A stretch of DNA of 64,000 bases. Origin: Antennarius striatus (taxonomy: Eukaryota; Chordata; Actinopteri; Lophiiformes; Antennariidae). The DNA lies in contig NC_090789.1 in NCBI RefSeq assembly GCF_040054535.1, positions 3,526,197 through 3,590,196 on the forward strand, in the 5' to 3' direction. The position numbers and the translations under genes are program-made. The notes below the pieces were generated by a model. That model did no database searches. It had not been told where the DNA came from and saw nothing but the letters and a program-made list of their open reading frames with translations. Shown here in pieces: positions 14,658 to 26,081 of this stretch; position 1 is the first letter of the stretch; each line of letters opens with the position of its first letter.

Positions 14658-16723
14658 CAATAAGGCCTTGTCTGGAACAGCTCAAACACCAAGAAGCTTT
14701 GAACTGCTGAGCCATCGTCTAAATCAGCTGGCCCCATGGCTCCACACGGGCTCCATCATTAGGTAACAGCGGCTTTAGAGACAACGCTAAGTAGCCGGCT
14801 GTTGGAGAAGCTGTTGAGAGCCACAATAGAGGACTAACAGCCTCTTCTGGCTGATTATCTCTTACCTAACCTGAAGGTGCTAACCTTGTGCTGCTCTGAG
14901 CGAGGCCAAACTTTGGAGGTGACATAAGCTCAGGCATCGAATCCCTGACGAATCTTAATTAGAAGACACATCTGGAAGTTATAGCAATAAAAATTAGTGA
15001 AAGTATGACAGATAAAATGCTTTTATTGCTATTTTTTTATGATTCATCTAGGAAATGTGACAATATGATGCTGTAAAAGGGTGCTCCATCGCATGATGAG
15101 GGTGTCAGTTGTTCCAGTAGACAAATCACAGGTCACTGGACAGTGGAGAGGAGTCGATGATCCTCCAGTCGATAAAGAACTGCACCACCTCTACTGAGTT
15201 GAGCTTTGCGTCATGAGCAGGTCGTGCTGACTGGATTACCAAGCAGGTGAATTAATTCTCCACCAGGACATGTTGCGTGCTGAGCTGCTTGAGAACAATT
15301 AAAGAGACGGAGGTGCAAACTTCGCCTGTGGATGTGATCTCAGCCCATGGAGGAGAAGGAAGACTTCTGAACAAGGAAACCTGACGAAGAAAAGCTTCAA
15401 AGAGAGAAGCTTGAGACTCTAAATAAAAGATTTGGTCCTCAATAAGTTGAAAATTATTTTTAAAAGATTGTGATAACATATACCAGGTTTTTTTTTGTTT
15501 TTTTAAAGCCATATGTAAAATATAATTCAAAGATAAATGCCAGTTTCCATTGTCATTATAAAATTTATACATTTGAGGATAGTATTGAGGTAGTTGTACT
15601 TTAACTTGACACTTCCATTTCAATTCAGGATTACAGACTAAAAAATAAATAAAATGCAACTAAAGTGAGCCTTAACAGAAACAAAATATTATAATAAGCC
15701 CCAAAGAAGGTGTGAAAACAAACTCTGTTTTTATTATTTATGACATTTATCCACATCATATGATTCAATGTGGGTCACTTGTTCTGAACTGCCACAACAA
15801 AGTAGTTTACACGTATATGCCATGCATATGATTGGGTTGTTTAAAGTTAAAAAATGCAAATACACTACAGTTTGTTCATATGTAAAATATTTGAGTATTT
15901 GTTCAGAAGGAACTCAGACGTGTTTTCTTTGAAAAAAACCACTTTCCTCCAATGGTCCAAAGAAAACAGACAAAACAGTCTTATGATCTTCTTCTTTTCC
16001 TTTTGGCTTTTCCCTAAAAAAAAGAAAGATGATTGTCTGATAAACATATTTAAATGTACATTTTCCTCTTTAGTTGCTTGTTTCACTGCAATTTACCTCT
16101 TAAAAATTATGAAAAATATATAAATATTGGTGGATCTAATTTAATTTCAATCTAGTTGAATTAAAAATCTATTTGGTGGATAGATATTTGTGGTCCTAAC
16201 ATTGATGATTATGTTTAACATGCATTGTCTTATTTTATATGCTGTGAGGAGGCAAAGCGAACGAAAGTACATCTCGACTGCTGACTCAGGATGGAGCTGT
16301 GGACGTCAGCGATCCACAGAGAGGAAGAGGTCACTTGAGGGCTCGACTCATCTGTGAAACCACACGTCAGCTATAAATCCCCACGTGGCTAAAATCATGA
16401 GGCTGTTAAAACAAGAAACACTTCCATCAAATATGAGGAAATAATGTATGTTTTTATTAGGAGGGAGTGTTGGAGACAACACTTCAAAAAATATCTAAAT
16501 GAAATAAGTGATGTATTTTCCTTGGGTAAATAAATCTGAACTCAATAGACCACGTGACCCTCCATCCACATGATCTATCCTGGCATTGTCTTTTAATTGT
16601 GCATGTGGAAACGCTCCGACATTTCACCACATTGTATTTGCTTATTAAATATAGCAGGTGACGTTTTATGTGAGAAACTCAAGGCTTTCAGGATATGAGG
16701 TGACAATTAATATTGAAGAACTA

Positions 16724-16737
16724 CCGCCATCTAGTGG
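16724..16737 (-). promoter_or_regulatory. CTCF-type binding site candidate
   Basis: The minus strand reads CCACTAGATGGCGG, which fits the 14-base consensus CCASYAGRKGGCRS at every position. It lies about 430 bp upstream of the dehydrogenase promoter and 4 kb beyond the neurocalcin promoter, where a boundary between the two gene blocks would be sensible. Binding is inferred from sequence only. Confidence 0.55.
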
Positions 16738-17149
16738 TGATGAGCTCAACGACATTTCAGTTCTGATGAAGGTTCGGCAACAATTCCTCCGGCTCTTTAA
16801 CAAACGGCATTTCAAAAGCATGAACGTGTATTAAACACATATTTATAGTTATACTTGCTTAAATCAAGCCTCTTAATAAAATAACTTCTTATAACACGGT
16901 ACAACTCATTGTCTAAAATTACCAAGATGCCATTTCACACTTGTTATTCTTGCAGTTTTATTGAAATTTTATCAAAACTAATTCACATCAACCAATTAGG
17001 CCAATATACTGAATACGATCATAAAACATCTGCTCAATTAGATTTCAGATTTTAATTACAAACTCCAGTAATTACAGGTTTAAGCAGTACTATTACAAGC
17101 GTGATGAAACTTTCCCACATACGGATTTAGTGACAGATATGGAAGATCA

Positions 17150-17317
17150 AATTTAACCAATCAGCGCTGTTGGTGGGCGGGATTTAAGGTCACATGACGC
17201 GCGAACTCTTCCGGGAGCTTCCGCCCTCCTTCTTCTCTAATTGTCGCGAAAACAGGCTTTGCGACGCATAAATAAGCAATTAGCGGAGTGGAGAACAGAA
17301 CCTGGCAAGAACGGAAG
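17150..17317 (+). promoter_or_regulatory. Promoter and non-coding first exon of the GRHPR-like gene
   Basis: A CpG-containing stretch with CCAATCAGCG (17157-17166, NF-Y type), GGGCGG (17175-17180, GC box) and TCACATGAC (near 17190, E-box/M-box type). A transcript starting near 17210-17290 would end its first exon at AACGGAAG|GTGAGA (17317). The next exon begins at 17601. Confidence 0.6.
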
Positions 17318-17612
17318 GTGAGAATTTAAGTTTATTTCAGCGACATTTAGAATAGATCAAAATCATTGACTCATAATTCATTATTTCCTCACATGCGCAT
17401 TGTATTTGTGCACTCAGCTTAAAGGCTCGTAAAAACACAAATCGAATCAAAAGTAAGTACAGTTATCTATGCCAATCCGTTTTTATCAAGGTGCACGGTT
17501 CACAGTTATACTTGTATTCATTTGTTTTAACACTAATAAAATAGTTATTTACAAAATGATTCATTTGTCCGCAAGAATGCAAAGTCTCTGTTATATCCAG
17601 TGTTTGAGGAGA

Positions 17613-20600
17613 ATGTGGAGACAAACTCAAGCGCTCCAATTTCTCAGATCGACAAACATGCACAGATCTGCACGCCAGCTGCAGCCCGACAAGGTAATGT
17701 GCATTTTAAAATTTGTACTTAAGGGCAACATGCTGCAGTCATGCATAGGTGAAAGTGCAAACTGTGACTGGATTATGGTTTAATATCAAAAGTATAATGT
17801 TGGTATAATGTCAGGACACAGGTGATATGTGATATATACAGTATATATTTGACCTTTACAGGGCAGAGCAAATAACATTTATCACAAGGACTGAAGTTAA
17901 ATACCTGAAATCTCCCTCTTGGATCAGCAGAAGCCTTGGTATCATAAATATCTGATAAATTGTCTATGAGCTCCTTAATAAGACATTTACAGGTATGTGA
18001 AAATATATACTGAGTGTTACCGACTGTTATGGTGGATGGGGGTGGTTTCATTTCGCAGGCGATGGACCTTGACTGAGAGAAGGGTCCATTCTAGTTATTG
18101 ATCACAGGTATTTGGTATGTTGCAAGAAGGCCGTGACAGTGAGTTTGCACAGGAAGCCACAGTAACACTGTTACTATCCATCATTAACTTAACATCTAAA
18201 TTAAGGACCTTTTCACATCTTAGAATGTTAACAAACAAAATACGTCTCCTATACAAGTCTGTTGACTTTTGAACTTTAGGAAAAACCATTAACCTTTGCT
18301 GTTGTCAGGAGCAGGTCCTCCTCTTTTTTGTACTTTATCCACTGGTGATATTGTACTCCCCAGTGCATACCTGTGTAGGTTTGTGCCACATTAACCTTTG
18401 GATGCCCTTGTGGGGTCTGCATAACCCCATCGGTTTCGGCTGTGTCAGTGGGTTTGCCCAAAAAGCCACAGTAACACTGTTACTATGCATTTTTATCTTA
18501 ACATCTAAATAAAGGACCTTTTCACACCTTAGAATGTGAACAAACAACATACGTCTCCTATACAGTGAGGTCATTACTCACACAGATGCTACCGGCATAT
18601 ATGACTGACTCTCTCAAAAAATTAGCATATCATGAAAAGGTACCTTACATGAGCTATTAACCTATTCATCTGAGTCAACAAATTAATGAAACACCTGCAA
18701 GAGATTCCTGAGGCTTTTAAAAACTCCCAGCCTGGTTCATTACTCAAAACAATTATGGGTAAGACTGCCGACCTGACTACACATTTCTGAGTGAATAGAC
18801 TGTTTCCAGAGATCTGTATCGAGGCACCTCAGTGGGAAGTCTGTGGGAAGGAAAAAGTGGGGCAGAAAACGCTGCACAACCAGAAGAGGTGACTGGAAGA
18901 TTTCATTTTTCAGCACGATCTGGCACCTGCTCACAGTGCCAAAACCACTGGTAAATGGTTTACTGACCATGGTATTACTGTCCTCAATTGGCCTGCCAAC
19001 TCTCCTGACCTGAACCCCATAGAGAATCTGTGTGATATTGTGTAGAGGAAGTAGAGAGACACCAGACCCAACACTGTGGAGGAGGTTAAGGCAGCCCTCC
19101 AAGCATCCTGGGCCTCCATAACACCTCAGCAGTGCCACAGCTGATTGCCTCCATGCCACGCCGCATTGAAGCAGTCATTTCTGCAAAACGATTCCTGACC
19201 AAGTATTGAGTGTATAACTGAACAGAATTAATTGAAGGTTGACTTTTTTTGTATTGAAAACACTTTCTTTGTGGTCGGATAAAATATGCTAATTTTTTGA
19301 GATGGGAATTTTTGGTTTTTCTTTACTTTTTTGTCGAAATCCTCAATATTAAAACAATAAAAGGCTTGCATTACTAAGTTGTGTGTAATGAATCTAAAAT
19401 ATATGAAAGTCTAATGTTTATCAGTACATTACAGAAGATAATGAAATAAAACATTGATCTCATGTGGTTTTCACCTCTTTCATCCATCCAGGCGATGGAG
19501 GACCACAAACCATGGGCTCTGTTCTCGGGTGTAGGTGTTAACGGCTTCCTGGAAGACTTTGTTGACATAATCCATCAACACTTCCACGCCATCAGCCTCG
19601 AGGACTTCCTTTTGAAGCCTCAGCTGCACGGGCCCAAAATCCAGGCCTTGCTTTTGTGGAATAATCATCCACCAGTGGAGCCTTCACTGCTCAGCTTGCT
19701 TCCTTCACTAAAGGTGATCACCAACGCAGGAGTGGGCATCGACCACCTGGACGTGCCGTACTTGGCTGGACTTGGATTAAAGATGGCCAACACCCCCACC
19801 GTGGTGGGCAATGCCACTGCAGACATGGCGATGGCTCTGCTTCTGGCATCGGCACGAAAGATCGTTGAAGGTGAGCCCGTTTTGGTCAATTTTATTTGCA
19901 TTTGTGAATCACAGAATGGCCTGTAAGGGTTTTATCATCAGTTTGACACCATCTACCTTCAGACTCTGGAGTGGAACGGAATCCGTCCAAGACTCGTAGC
20001 TTTTAATCCCTGATACGGCTTTTTCGTCTGCGTCATGAGATCAAAAGTGTGTTTTTCTACAAAAGAAGATTGTTTTTTTTGTTATTTTTTCCATAGGCCA
20101 CCAATTGGCTGTGCACCCCAAGCCCCCCTATTGTGGACTAGACATATACGGAGCTGAAGTTACAGGCTCCACTCTGGGGATTCTTGGAATGGGAAGTATT
20201 GGTTTTAAGATTGCGAAAAGGGCCAAAGGATTTGACATGAAAATCCTGTACCACAACCGGAACAGGAGGTACAATTTTAAAACCCAACAAAACACAAAGA
20301 AAAGTTAGATTTTAAAGTACTAATCCAACAAAACTGTGAATAATCAGCTTCATTTTTCTTCGCCGTGGTGATCAGGAGTGTTGAGGACGAGCAGGAAGTT
20401 GGGGCGAGTTACCGTGAGAACATGGATGATCTGCTGAAGGAGTCCGACTTCGTGGTGCTGGCGGTCAGCCTGACTCCTGAAACTAGGGGCCTGATCAGCC
20501 GCAGAGAGCTGACCGCCATGAAACCCACGGCAACCCTGATCAACATCAGCAGAGGTGAGATTGCAGTATTTCCTGGCCTTCGGGAGTGCTGGTTGAAGTG

Positions 20601-21429
20601 CTGCAGACATAACTGTCAAGATATTTCCAAACACTGAAATATCTCTTTCATTTCCGTGCCACAGGTCCGGTTGTGGACCAGGATGCTTTGGTGGAAGCTC
20701 TGCAGTCTGGAACAATTCAAGCAGCTGCGTTAGATGTGACTTATCCAGAACCTTTACCAAGGTGTCAACGGAGTTTTCCCTCAGTCTTCTGATCAGTCAG
20801 TCAGTCATTTTCAGATTACCACCGCTGTATCCGCCGCAGCGGGTCACGGGGAGCCAGAGCCTATCTTGGCGGCACAGGGCGTGAGGCGGGGGACACTCCG
20901 GGCCAGTGCACCGCAGAGACACACACAAAGACATACAACCATGCACACACACACTCATTTCTACAATTTGGAACGGCCAATCAACCTGAAGCACATGCTT
21001 TTGGAGGTGGGAAGAACCGGGAGAGAACCACCCAGAGCGGGACTGGAACCCGGGTCCGCCGTGTTGTGAGGCAGTGCTAACCACTGCGCCACCGTGCTCC
21101 CCGACTTCCGATCATTTTATATTTATTTATATATTGACATATTTATCAGTGGACTGACAGCCATAGATTGTTAGAAGGATCTGTCGAGTTTGATCAGACT
21201 GAATTGAAGAAAGGACTATGAATAAACACTCCACCAGCTCTATGCTGAATCCTAGTTGTTCTTCTCTTGCAGGAATCATCCCCTCCTCAGCCTTCCAAAC
21301 GTACTGATCACCCCCCACCTTGGCACCAACACCATCGCCACATCACGACGGATGGTACAGGACAGCGTAGAAAGCGCTCTGGCTGCACTGAAAGGCCAAC
21401 CTATTCCAAATGAAGTCAAGCCGAAATAA
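17613..21429 (+). CDS. GRHPR-like D-2-hydroxyacid dehydrogenase with probable mitochondrial leader
   Basis: NAD(P)H-dependent reductase of the glyoxylate/hydroxypyruvate reductase family. Coding exons: 17613-17693, 19492-19870, 20097-20268, 20376-20554, 20665-20761 and 21273-21429; all phases agree, total 354 residues. The first coding exon supplies 27 residues ([20 protein letters not shown]...), rich in Arg with no acid until near its end, like a mitochondrial presequence. A second ATG at 19495 would give a 326-residue cytosolic form, close to human GRHPR length. Visible motifs: Rossmann GMGSIG near residues 184-189; NRNRR after the second strand, which suggests NADPH; catalytic Arg in NISRG (270), Glu in YPEPLP (299) and His in TPHLGT (318). 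It is closer to GRHPR than to phosphoglycerate dehydrogenase, but appears to be the divergent fish paralogue, so no symbol is given. Substrate is inferred. Confidence 0.9.
18129..18564. repeat. Pair of diverged direct repeats, period about 309 bp
   Basis: Copy A at about 18129-18256 and copy B at about 18438-18564 share words such as AGCCACAGTAACACTGTTAC, TTAACATCTAAAT-AAGGACC, TTTTCACA-CTTAGAATGT and ATACGTCTCCTATACA in the same order, with scattered substitutions. They lie in the intron between the two first coding exons of the dehydrogenase. I do not recognise the family. Confidence 0.8.
18612..19302 (+). mobile_element. Internally deleted Tc1-type DNA transposon
   Basis: Inverted ends TCTCAAAAAATTAGCATAT (18612-18630) and its complement (19284-19302) bound the element. 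The left part keeps the start of a known fish Tc1 family, including the GGTAAGACTGCCGACCTGAC region and GTGGGAAGTCTGTGGGAAGG. It then jumps to the transposase C-terminus, where plus-strand reading gives [34 protein letters not shown] and [13 protein letters not shown]. The middle, including the first catalytic Asp region, is missing, and there are stops such as NLCDIV-stop. About 690 bp remain of the roughly 1.3-1.6 kb usual length. It cannot make transposase but could in principle be moved by an intact relative. Confidence 0.85.
20797..21105 (+). repeat. Dispersed teleost repeat, near full length
   Basis: About 310 bp starting with a (CAGT)n run, then CGCCGCAGCGGGTCACGGGG, a CATGCACACACACACTCATT stretch, TGGAGGTGGGAAGAACCGGG, GACTGGAACCCGGGTCC and TGCTAACCACTGCGCCACCG. 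The order matches an abundant fish interspersed repeat. It sits in the last intron of the dehydrogenase. Its end TGAACCCGGG-like word resembles a tRNA B box, but I do not assign a class. Confidence 0.65.
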
Positions 21430-21699
21430 CTCCTTTCAGATTCACAGCTTGGGTGGGTCCTCCAAGACTGGCTTTTTTAAATTAGTTGTAATAAATTGGA
21501 GCAACAGCTCCCTTTCTGCTTCATTATTCTTATACATTTTAAATATTTTCATCCTCTTTTATGTGTCACTGTTGTGTCCTGCCATATTTGAGATGAGTAT
21601 AATTTTTTTAGGGGGTTTCTCCTTGGTTTAATGCTGTTACTTAACGTTTACCTTAATCCTAACTCTTGCTTATTCCTGTCAGATTTGAACCATGCCTAA

Positions 21700-21705
21700 A
21701 ATAAA
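21700..21705 (+). promoter_or_regulatory. Poly(A) signal of the GRHPR-like gene
   Basis: AATAAA about 270 bp past the stop codon and about 570 bp before the next gene's ATG. Confidence 0.55.
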
Positions 21706-22247
21706 ATATAAAAGTATTAATCCTGAGGGATTAATAGATAAAAACAATTGTTAAAATATAACAATTTTATTTTTATAGCAAAACAGATTACGAAATGAAA
21801 ATGTTGAACCATTATTACTATTCTTAGGAAGAATTCAGTATAAATATTTTATATTTATGCTACTGTCGGTGGCATCAGTTGCAGATCTCTTCCAACCATG
21901 TAAAATCTTAGTACAATTTAACGCAACCGGTAATATGCCTGATTAGAAAATGAAAATAAAAGATTTTAATAATGTAGTGGTTAATTTAACCTATCAACTG
22001 TTGCACACAGGCTCTGACAATGGGCACAAACCTGGCTAAACTTACTTTAAAAAAAAAAAATAACGCGTTCGTTATCCTTTTTCACTCAGGCGTTTACAGA
22101 ACTTACCCAAAAACGCGTCATCAAATGACGCCGGAAAGTCCACAACACCAGGCACGAAAACGAAAGCGCCGGGAGAATCTGATCGTTATTGACATGTTAT
22201 AAACATCCCATAATCCGCTTCTTCGATACTGTCGGGTTTGTGGTCGC

Positions 22248-22267
22248 GCTAGCTAACGTTGACGAGC
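22248..22267. repeat. GCTAGC/GCTAAC word cluster at the psmg2 start
   Basis: The stretch GCTAGCTAACGTTGACGAGC lies only about 4 bp before the psmg2 ATG. Similar words cluster by the starts of ptpn2, rnf19a, polr2k and stk3 in this window. Confidence 0.5.
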
Positions 22268-22270
22268 ATC

Positions 22271-24511
22271 ATGTTCATCCCCTCGCAAAATTCGTCGCCA
22301 TCTTTTAAAGATTTCACCCTCGTCTTGGTGAGTGACGCATCTGGAGTCCCACGTTTGCTAAATACCAAACGTCTCATGCAACACGTGGAAGATATTGATC
22401 TCTATCGAGGCATATAATTTCCTTAAGTATCCATTCTGTGTGGGAAATTAAGTTACTTGAATTATTTAAAAAAAGCCATGAAAACTCAGTTGCTGTGTCT
22501 TATCTTACCAGCCGGCCGTGGCCGTGGGTAATGTGGGGCAGCTCGCCGTGGACCTCATGGTGTCCACTCTCAACATGAGCAGGGTGGGCTACATGCACAC
22601 CGACTGTCTCGTCCCCATGGCTGGAAACAACCCGTACAGCAGATGCAAAGAGGACGCCGAGGAGCTGCACACCTCTGCAGAAGGTGGTGTGATCACTGCT
22701 CAGGTGGACGTCATGACTTCTATCGGTGTCTTGTCGAATTACAGAACCTTCCAATCTTCTCTCACCAACAGTTTACTCGGCAGCAGCACAGAAGTTGGCC
22801 GTTCTTCAAATCCGGGCACCGATTATTGAGGTAAAACAATCTGCTACACTTGTTAGCATTGCGTTCGTGATCCAGCAAGTATCAGCAAAAATGGCTTTAT
22901 TTGTATATTTAAAAGATAACTCAACGTACAGCAGTTGTTCTCTTTATTATATTCATTTTTATTTACAGACTAAAACCAAAAAGTTCATCCAGTTGCTCCT
23001 GTCGTGGATCAAAACGAGCGGCTTCTCCAGAACGGTGGTTCTGTCCAGTAGCCACGCCTACCAGAGAGACGACCAACAGCTGCGAAGGTACCGTACCACG
23101 TGACCTCGATCCGCGCCGCACTTCCGTATTTTCATGACTGACTAGTTTATTTCCGTGTTAGCGCCCCCCTGAGGTACCTGGCCACGCCCTCCCTGCTGAA
23201 GGCGGCCGCAGACGCGTTCACGGAGCTCGGATGGCGGGAGATGGAACGAGTACCGGCCTTCCCGGGGCTCCCGGAGGCCAACGCGGAGCCGCGCCTCTCC
23301 ATTCCCGGTGGAGGAATAACGAAAAGACTCTTCACAGAGAGGTAGAGAGAGTCTGAAATTTAAGGGCAATTATTTTTCTGTATGTTTACAAAGGTTAAAT
23401 ATTTTTCACATTTACACACAAGAGATTTAAAAACCCAGATCATAATTTGCATTATAACATCACCAACCGCACCATATAAGTGAAATAATTATGACAGCTC
23501 TGCTAATATTTTGGATCTACTAAAAACAAACGTTTCCATGGAAATTGAGTTCTTAAGTTGAGTCTAAACAGGTATCAAGATGTTAACCAGAATACACAGG
23601 AGTGAATTTTAATATTTCAAGTTTTCTGATTTTCTATGGTTTCCATGGAGACCCCTATTGTTTTTGGTAACTCACAATGTGGTCAGTTTGCACACATCCA
23701 AAATAAAAACAATGATTCGAGTAGTTTTCGATTTAACAATATTATTTTTTAGAGTAAAAACCACAATGACTTTAACCACAAATCCCAAATGACTGCTGCT
23801 AACCCTTCCCTATAAAAAGACACAATGATGGGGGAGAAAATGACATCTGGAAAATACCACGACTGGGGTCACATGACCGGAATCTTGACCTCGGCTTGCT
23901 GTAGGGGCACAATCCACTCATCATCTGAGAAATTTAATGCTCTGCTTTGTCAGATTAAAAAAAAAAAATAGGATGAAAAGTACAGTGCATATTTTCCTGC
24001 GACAAACTACCCATACAAACACAATGATGCACGTTAAGAGTTAAAAACAATCAACTGTATGTGTAATGAGGGCCATGTGACCCAAACATAACATGTATAT
24101 GACAATTATTTCCTATTACAGCCTCTTCATTTGTGTTTAAGGGGGAAATGTCTACACTCCCTAATAATTGTGGCCTTTTTCATGCCCACCGGGTGTCGTG
24201 TTCAGCTGTGCAGAGGATCTCCCACTGGCTGTGCTGCTGCTCTTCTGTTCGGAGGGCGACAACATCCCAGATGCCTTCACGCTCGTCAACCACCTCAACG
24301 ACTGGCTCCATCTACTCGACGATCCCGTAAGTCTCTACCTCCAGGACAAAAAAGTTAAAAACATCCTGTTGTAACTGCAAGCAGTGGGATTAATGATTTT
24401 GCTCTGGTTCTATCTTCATTCACATTTTAGAGCCTCAAGCAGAACACGTGGACGACCCCGTCGTCTTGGAGTCTCCTATTCGGAAGCGGCGTCCCTCCGG
24501 CGCTCTTTTGA
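22271..24511 (+). CDS. psmg2: Proteasome assembly chaperone 2
   Basis: PSMG2 pairs with PSMG1 to guide assembly of the proteasome alpha ring in cytosol and nucleus. Seven coding exons: 22271-22327, 22512-22683, 22772-22830, 22969-23087, 23162-23341, 24206-24326 and 24431-24511; all phases agree, total 262 residues against 264 in human. Recognised segments in order: MFIPSQNSSPSFKDFTLV, AVGNVGQLAVDL, LNMSRVGYMHTDCLVPMAGN, the SSSHAYQRDDQQLR block, PGGGITKRLF, LLLFCSEGDNIPDAFTLVNH and the end SLLFGSGVPPALF. The gene looks intact. A GC-rich exon 5 gives a more divergent middle (EMERVPAFPGLPEANAEP). It lies tail-to-tail with ptpn2, a pairing also found in human 18p11. An AATAAA at 24535-24540 is the likely cleavage signal. 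Confidence 0.96.
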
Positions 24512-24534
24512 TTGTTTTTAGTGCTCAGTTGATA

Positions 24535-24540
24535 AATAAA
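24535..24540 (+). promoter_or_regulatory. Poly(A) signal of psmg2
   Basis: AATAAA 24 bp past the stop codon, with another at about 24550. A very short 3' UTR is implied. Confidence 0.65.
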
Positions 24541-24559
24541 ACTCTGAAAATAAAGATTT

Positions 24560-25300
24560 GTCTTTGGCATCAGTGCTATTCAGCCTTAGGATTATTGTGA
24601 CCTCTTTGAAGAGGATAGTTTATAGTCGAGGCTGATGATAGGGAATGCTATATGCTTGTAAATCTTGTATTATATTGAATTATAAAACATAAAACAATTT
24701 TGATACTGGTAAAGATCTAAACATCTCATGTACAGGAATAAGCTGTACAATAAAACATTGTTTCAAGAATCAAGCGTGAATTCGTCTGAAGTGATTAAGG
24801 CGCTGATGGTGCTCTTCTCACTGGATCCTGCCTCCGCCTGCTTGACTGAAAGTGGTTGGCCAGGTTCCATATTGTATTCCTGGTAGTACTGCCTCCCTGA
24901 AACTTGATTCCCTTCTCCGAAATGTTCAGACAGCTTTCACAGCAGGAACAAGACTGCACTCCGCTTCATGCCTGGACTTTGTGGAGTTGTTTTGTCTTTA
25001 TGTGCTCTGAGTTGGTTCAGGAGGTTTTGGCGTTGCCTGGTTGTGGTTAAGGAATGTCCTGACAGCATTTTTTTTCTGGACAGAATAATTTTTAAAAAAA
25101 AGGTTTGACTGAAAACAAGACAAAAGAGACATTTTCTATCCAAAATATGAGTCAAATGAGCAGCACGATGCCATTTTCCTTTTGCATTGACCCTAATTTA
25201 ATTGTGTTGTCAGAGATAAAGTTGAAGCTTTAGATAAACCTAACAGGTTTATGGTGAAGTAACCAGAAAAGAGAAATAGGTTACGTAAACTAAATAAAAC
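24560..25300. other. Intergenic between psmg2 and ptpn2 tails
   Basis: No confident gene. On minus, 24936-24763 is an open segment of about 57 codons with non-repetitive composition (QYYQEYNMEPGQPLSVKQAE and following) that ends in a stop. It has no ATG of its own near the start and I recognise no family. A minus AATAAA at 25305-25310 probably ends the ptpn2 transcript. Confidence 0.4.
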
Positions 25301-26081
25301 CAGATTTATTTGTCGATAACACTAAGAGAAAAAGAAACTTAAGACAAATTCATTTCAAAAGGAGAACAAGTCGTTAAATGCGCTTTTGTACCATATTCAA
25401 ATCTGTAACATTGTTTTACAAGCAAAAATATGTCTTTTTACACACGTCGTCTTAAAAAGTACACTATGTACATCATGGAAACATTACATACCACTGAATT
25501 TCTCACTCGAGAGCAGTGTTTTCTTTTTTTTCAATGAACCAACTCCAGATCACAGTGAAAAACTTCAAGTATTTGCTTATAAAAAATAGAACATTTTATA
25601 ATTAATCCACCTGAAAAAAAGTTTTTCTAAAAAATACATCTTATGAACAGCATTACAAATTGGCAATGCATAGCCTCCATTATCATTATTAACGTCATAG
25701 ATGTACAGAAGCAGAGCTGCAAATAATATTAAAGCAAATGAACTCATTGCGACTCCAGAAGCAGTGCAGGGGGGGACAGCGGTCGAGGTGACCCCGGGCG
25801 TAAAATGCTGGTGTTGTTGCTCTTGTCAAACGAGCTCTCCTTCAAGATCGTCACCTTGTTATTTAAAAAGTTTAAGAGGATGGGGAGACGTGCTGCTAAC
25901 AGGAAGAGGAGCGAGGTGTGTTGGTTTGAGTAAAGTAGAAAACAAATAAATCAGAAGAGGAGAGCTGGTGGTTGGGGGGCGAGGAAGAGGACACAGAGGT
26001 TTGGAGAAGAGAGCTGGAGTTCCCTGCCGATGTTGGCTGCGAGCCAGAGGTGTTGGTTTGTGTCGCTGCAGGTGGAGGCGG

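Noticed and set aside
25860-25960. Hydrophobic minus frame (TSLLFLLAARLPILLNFLNN) as a membrane-anchor exon of ptpn2
   Set aside because: It lies past the TC45-type stop, has no clear acceptor in phase, and bears no resemblance to the TC48 anchor.
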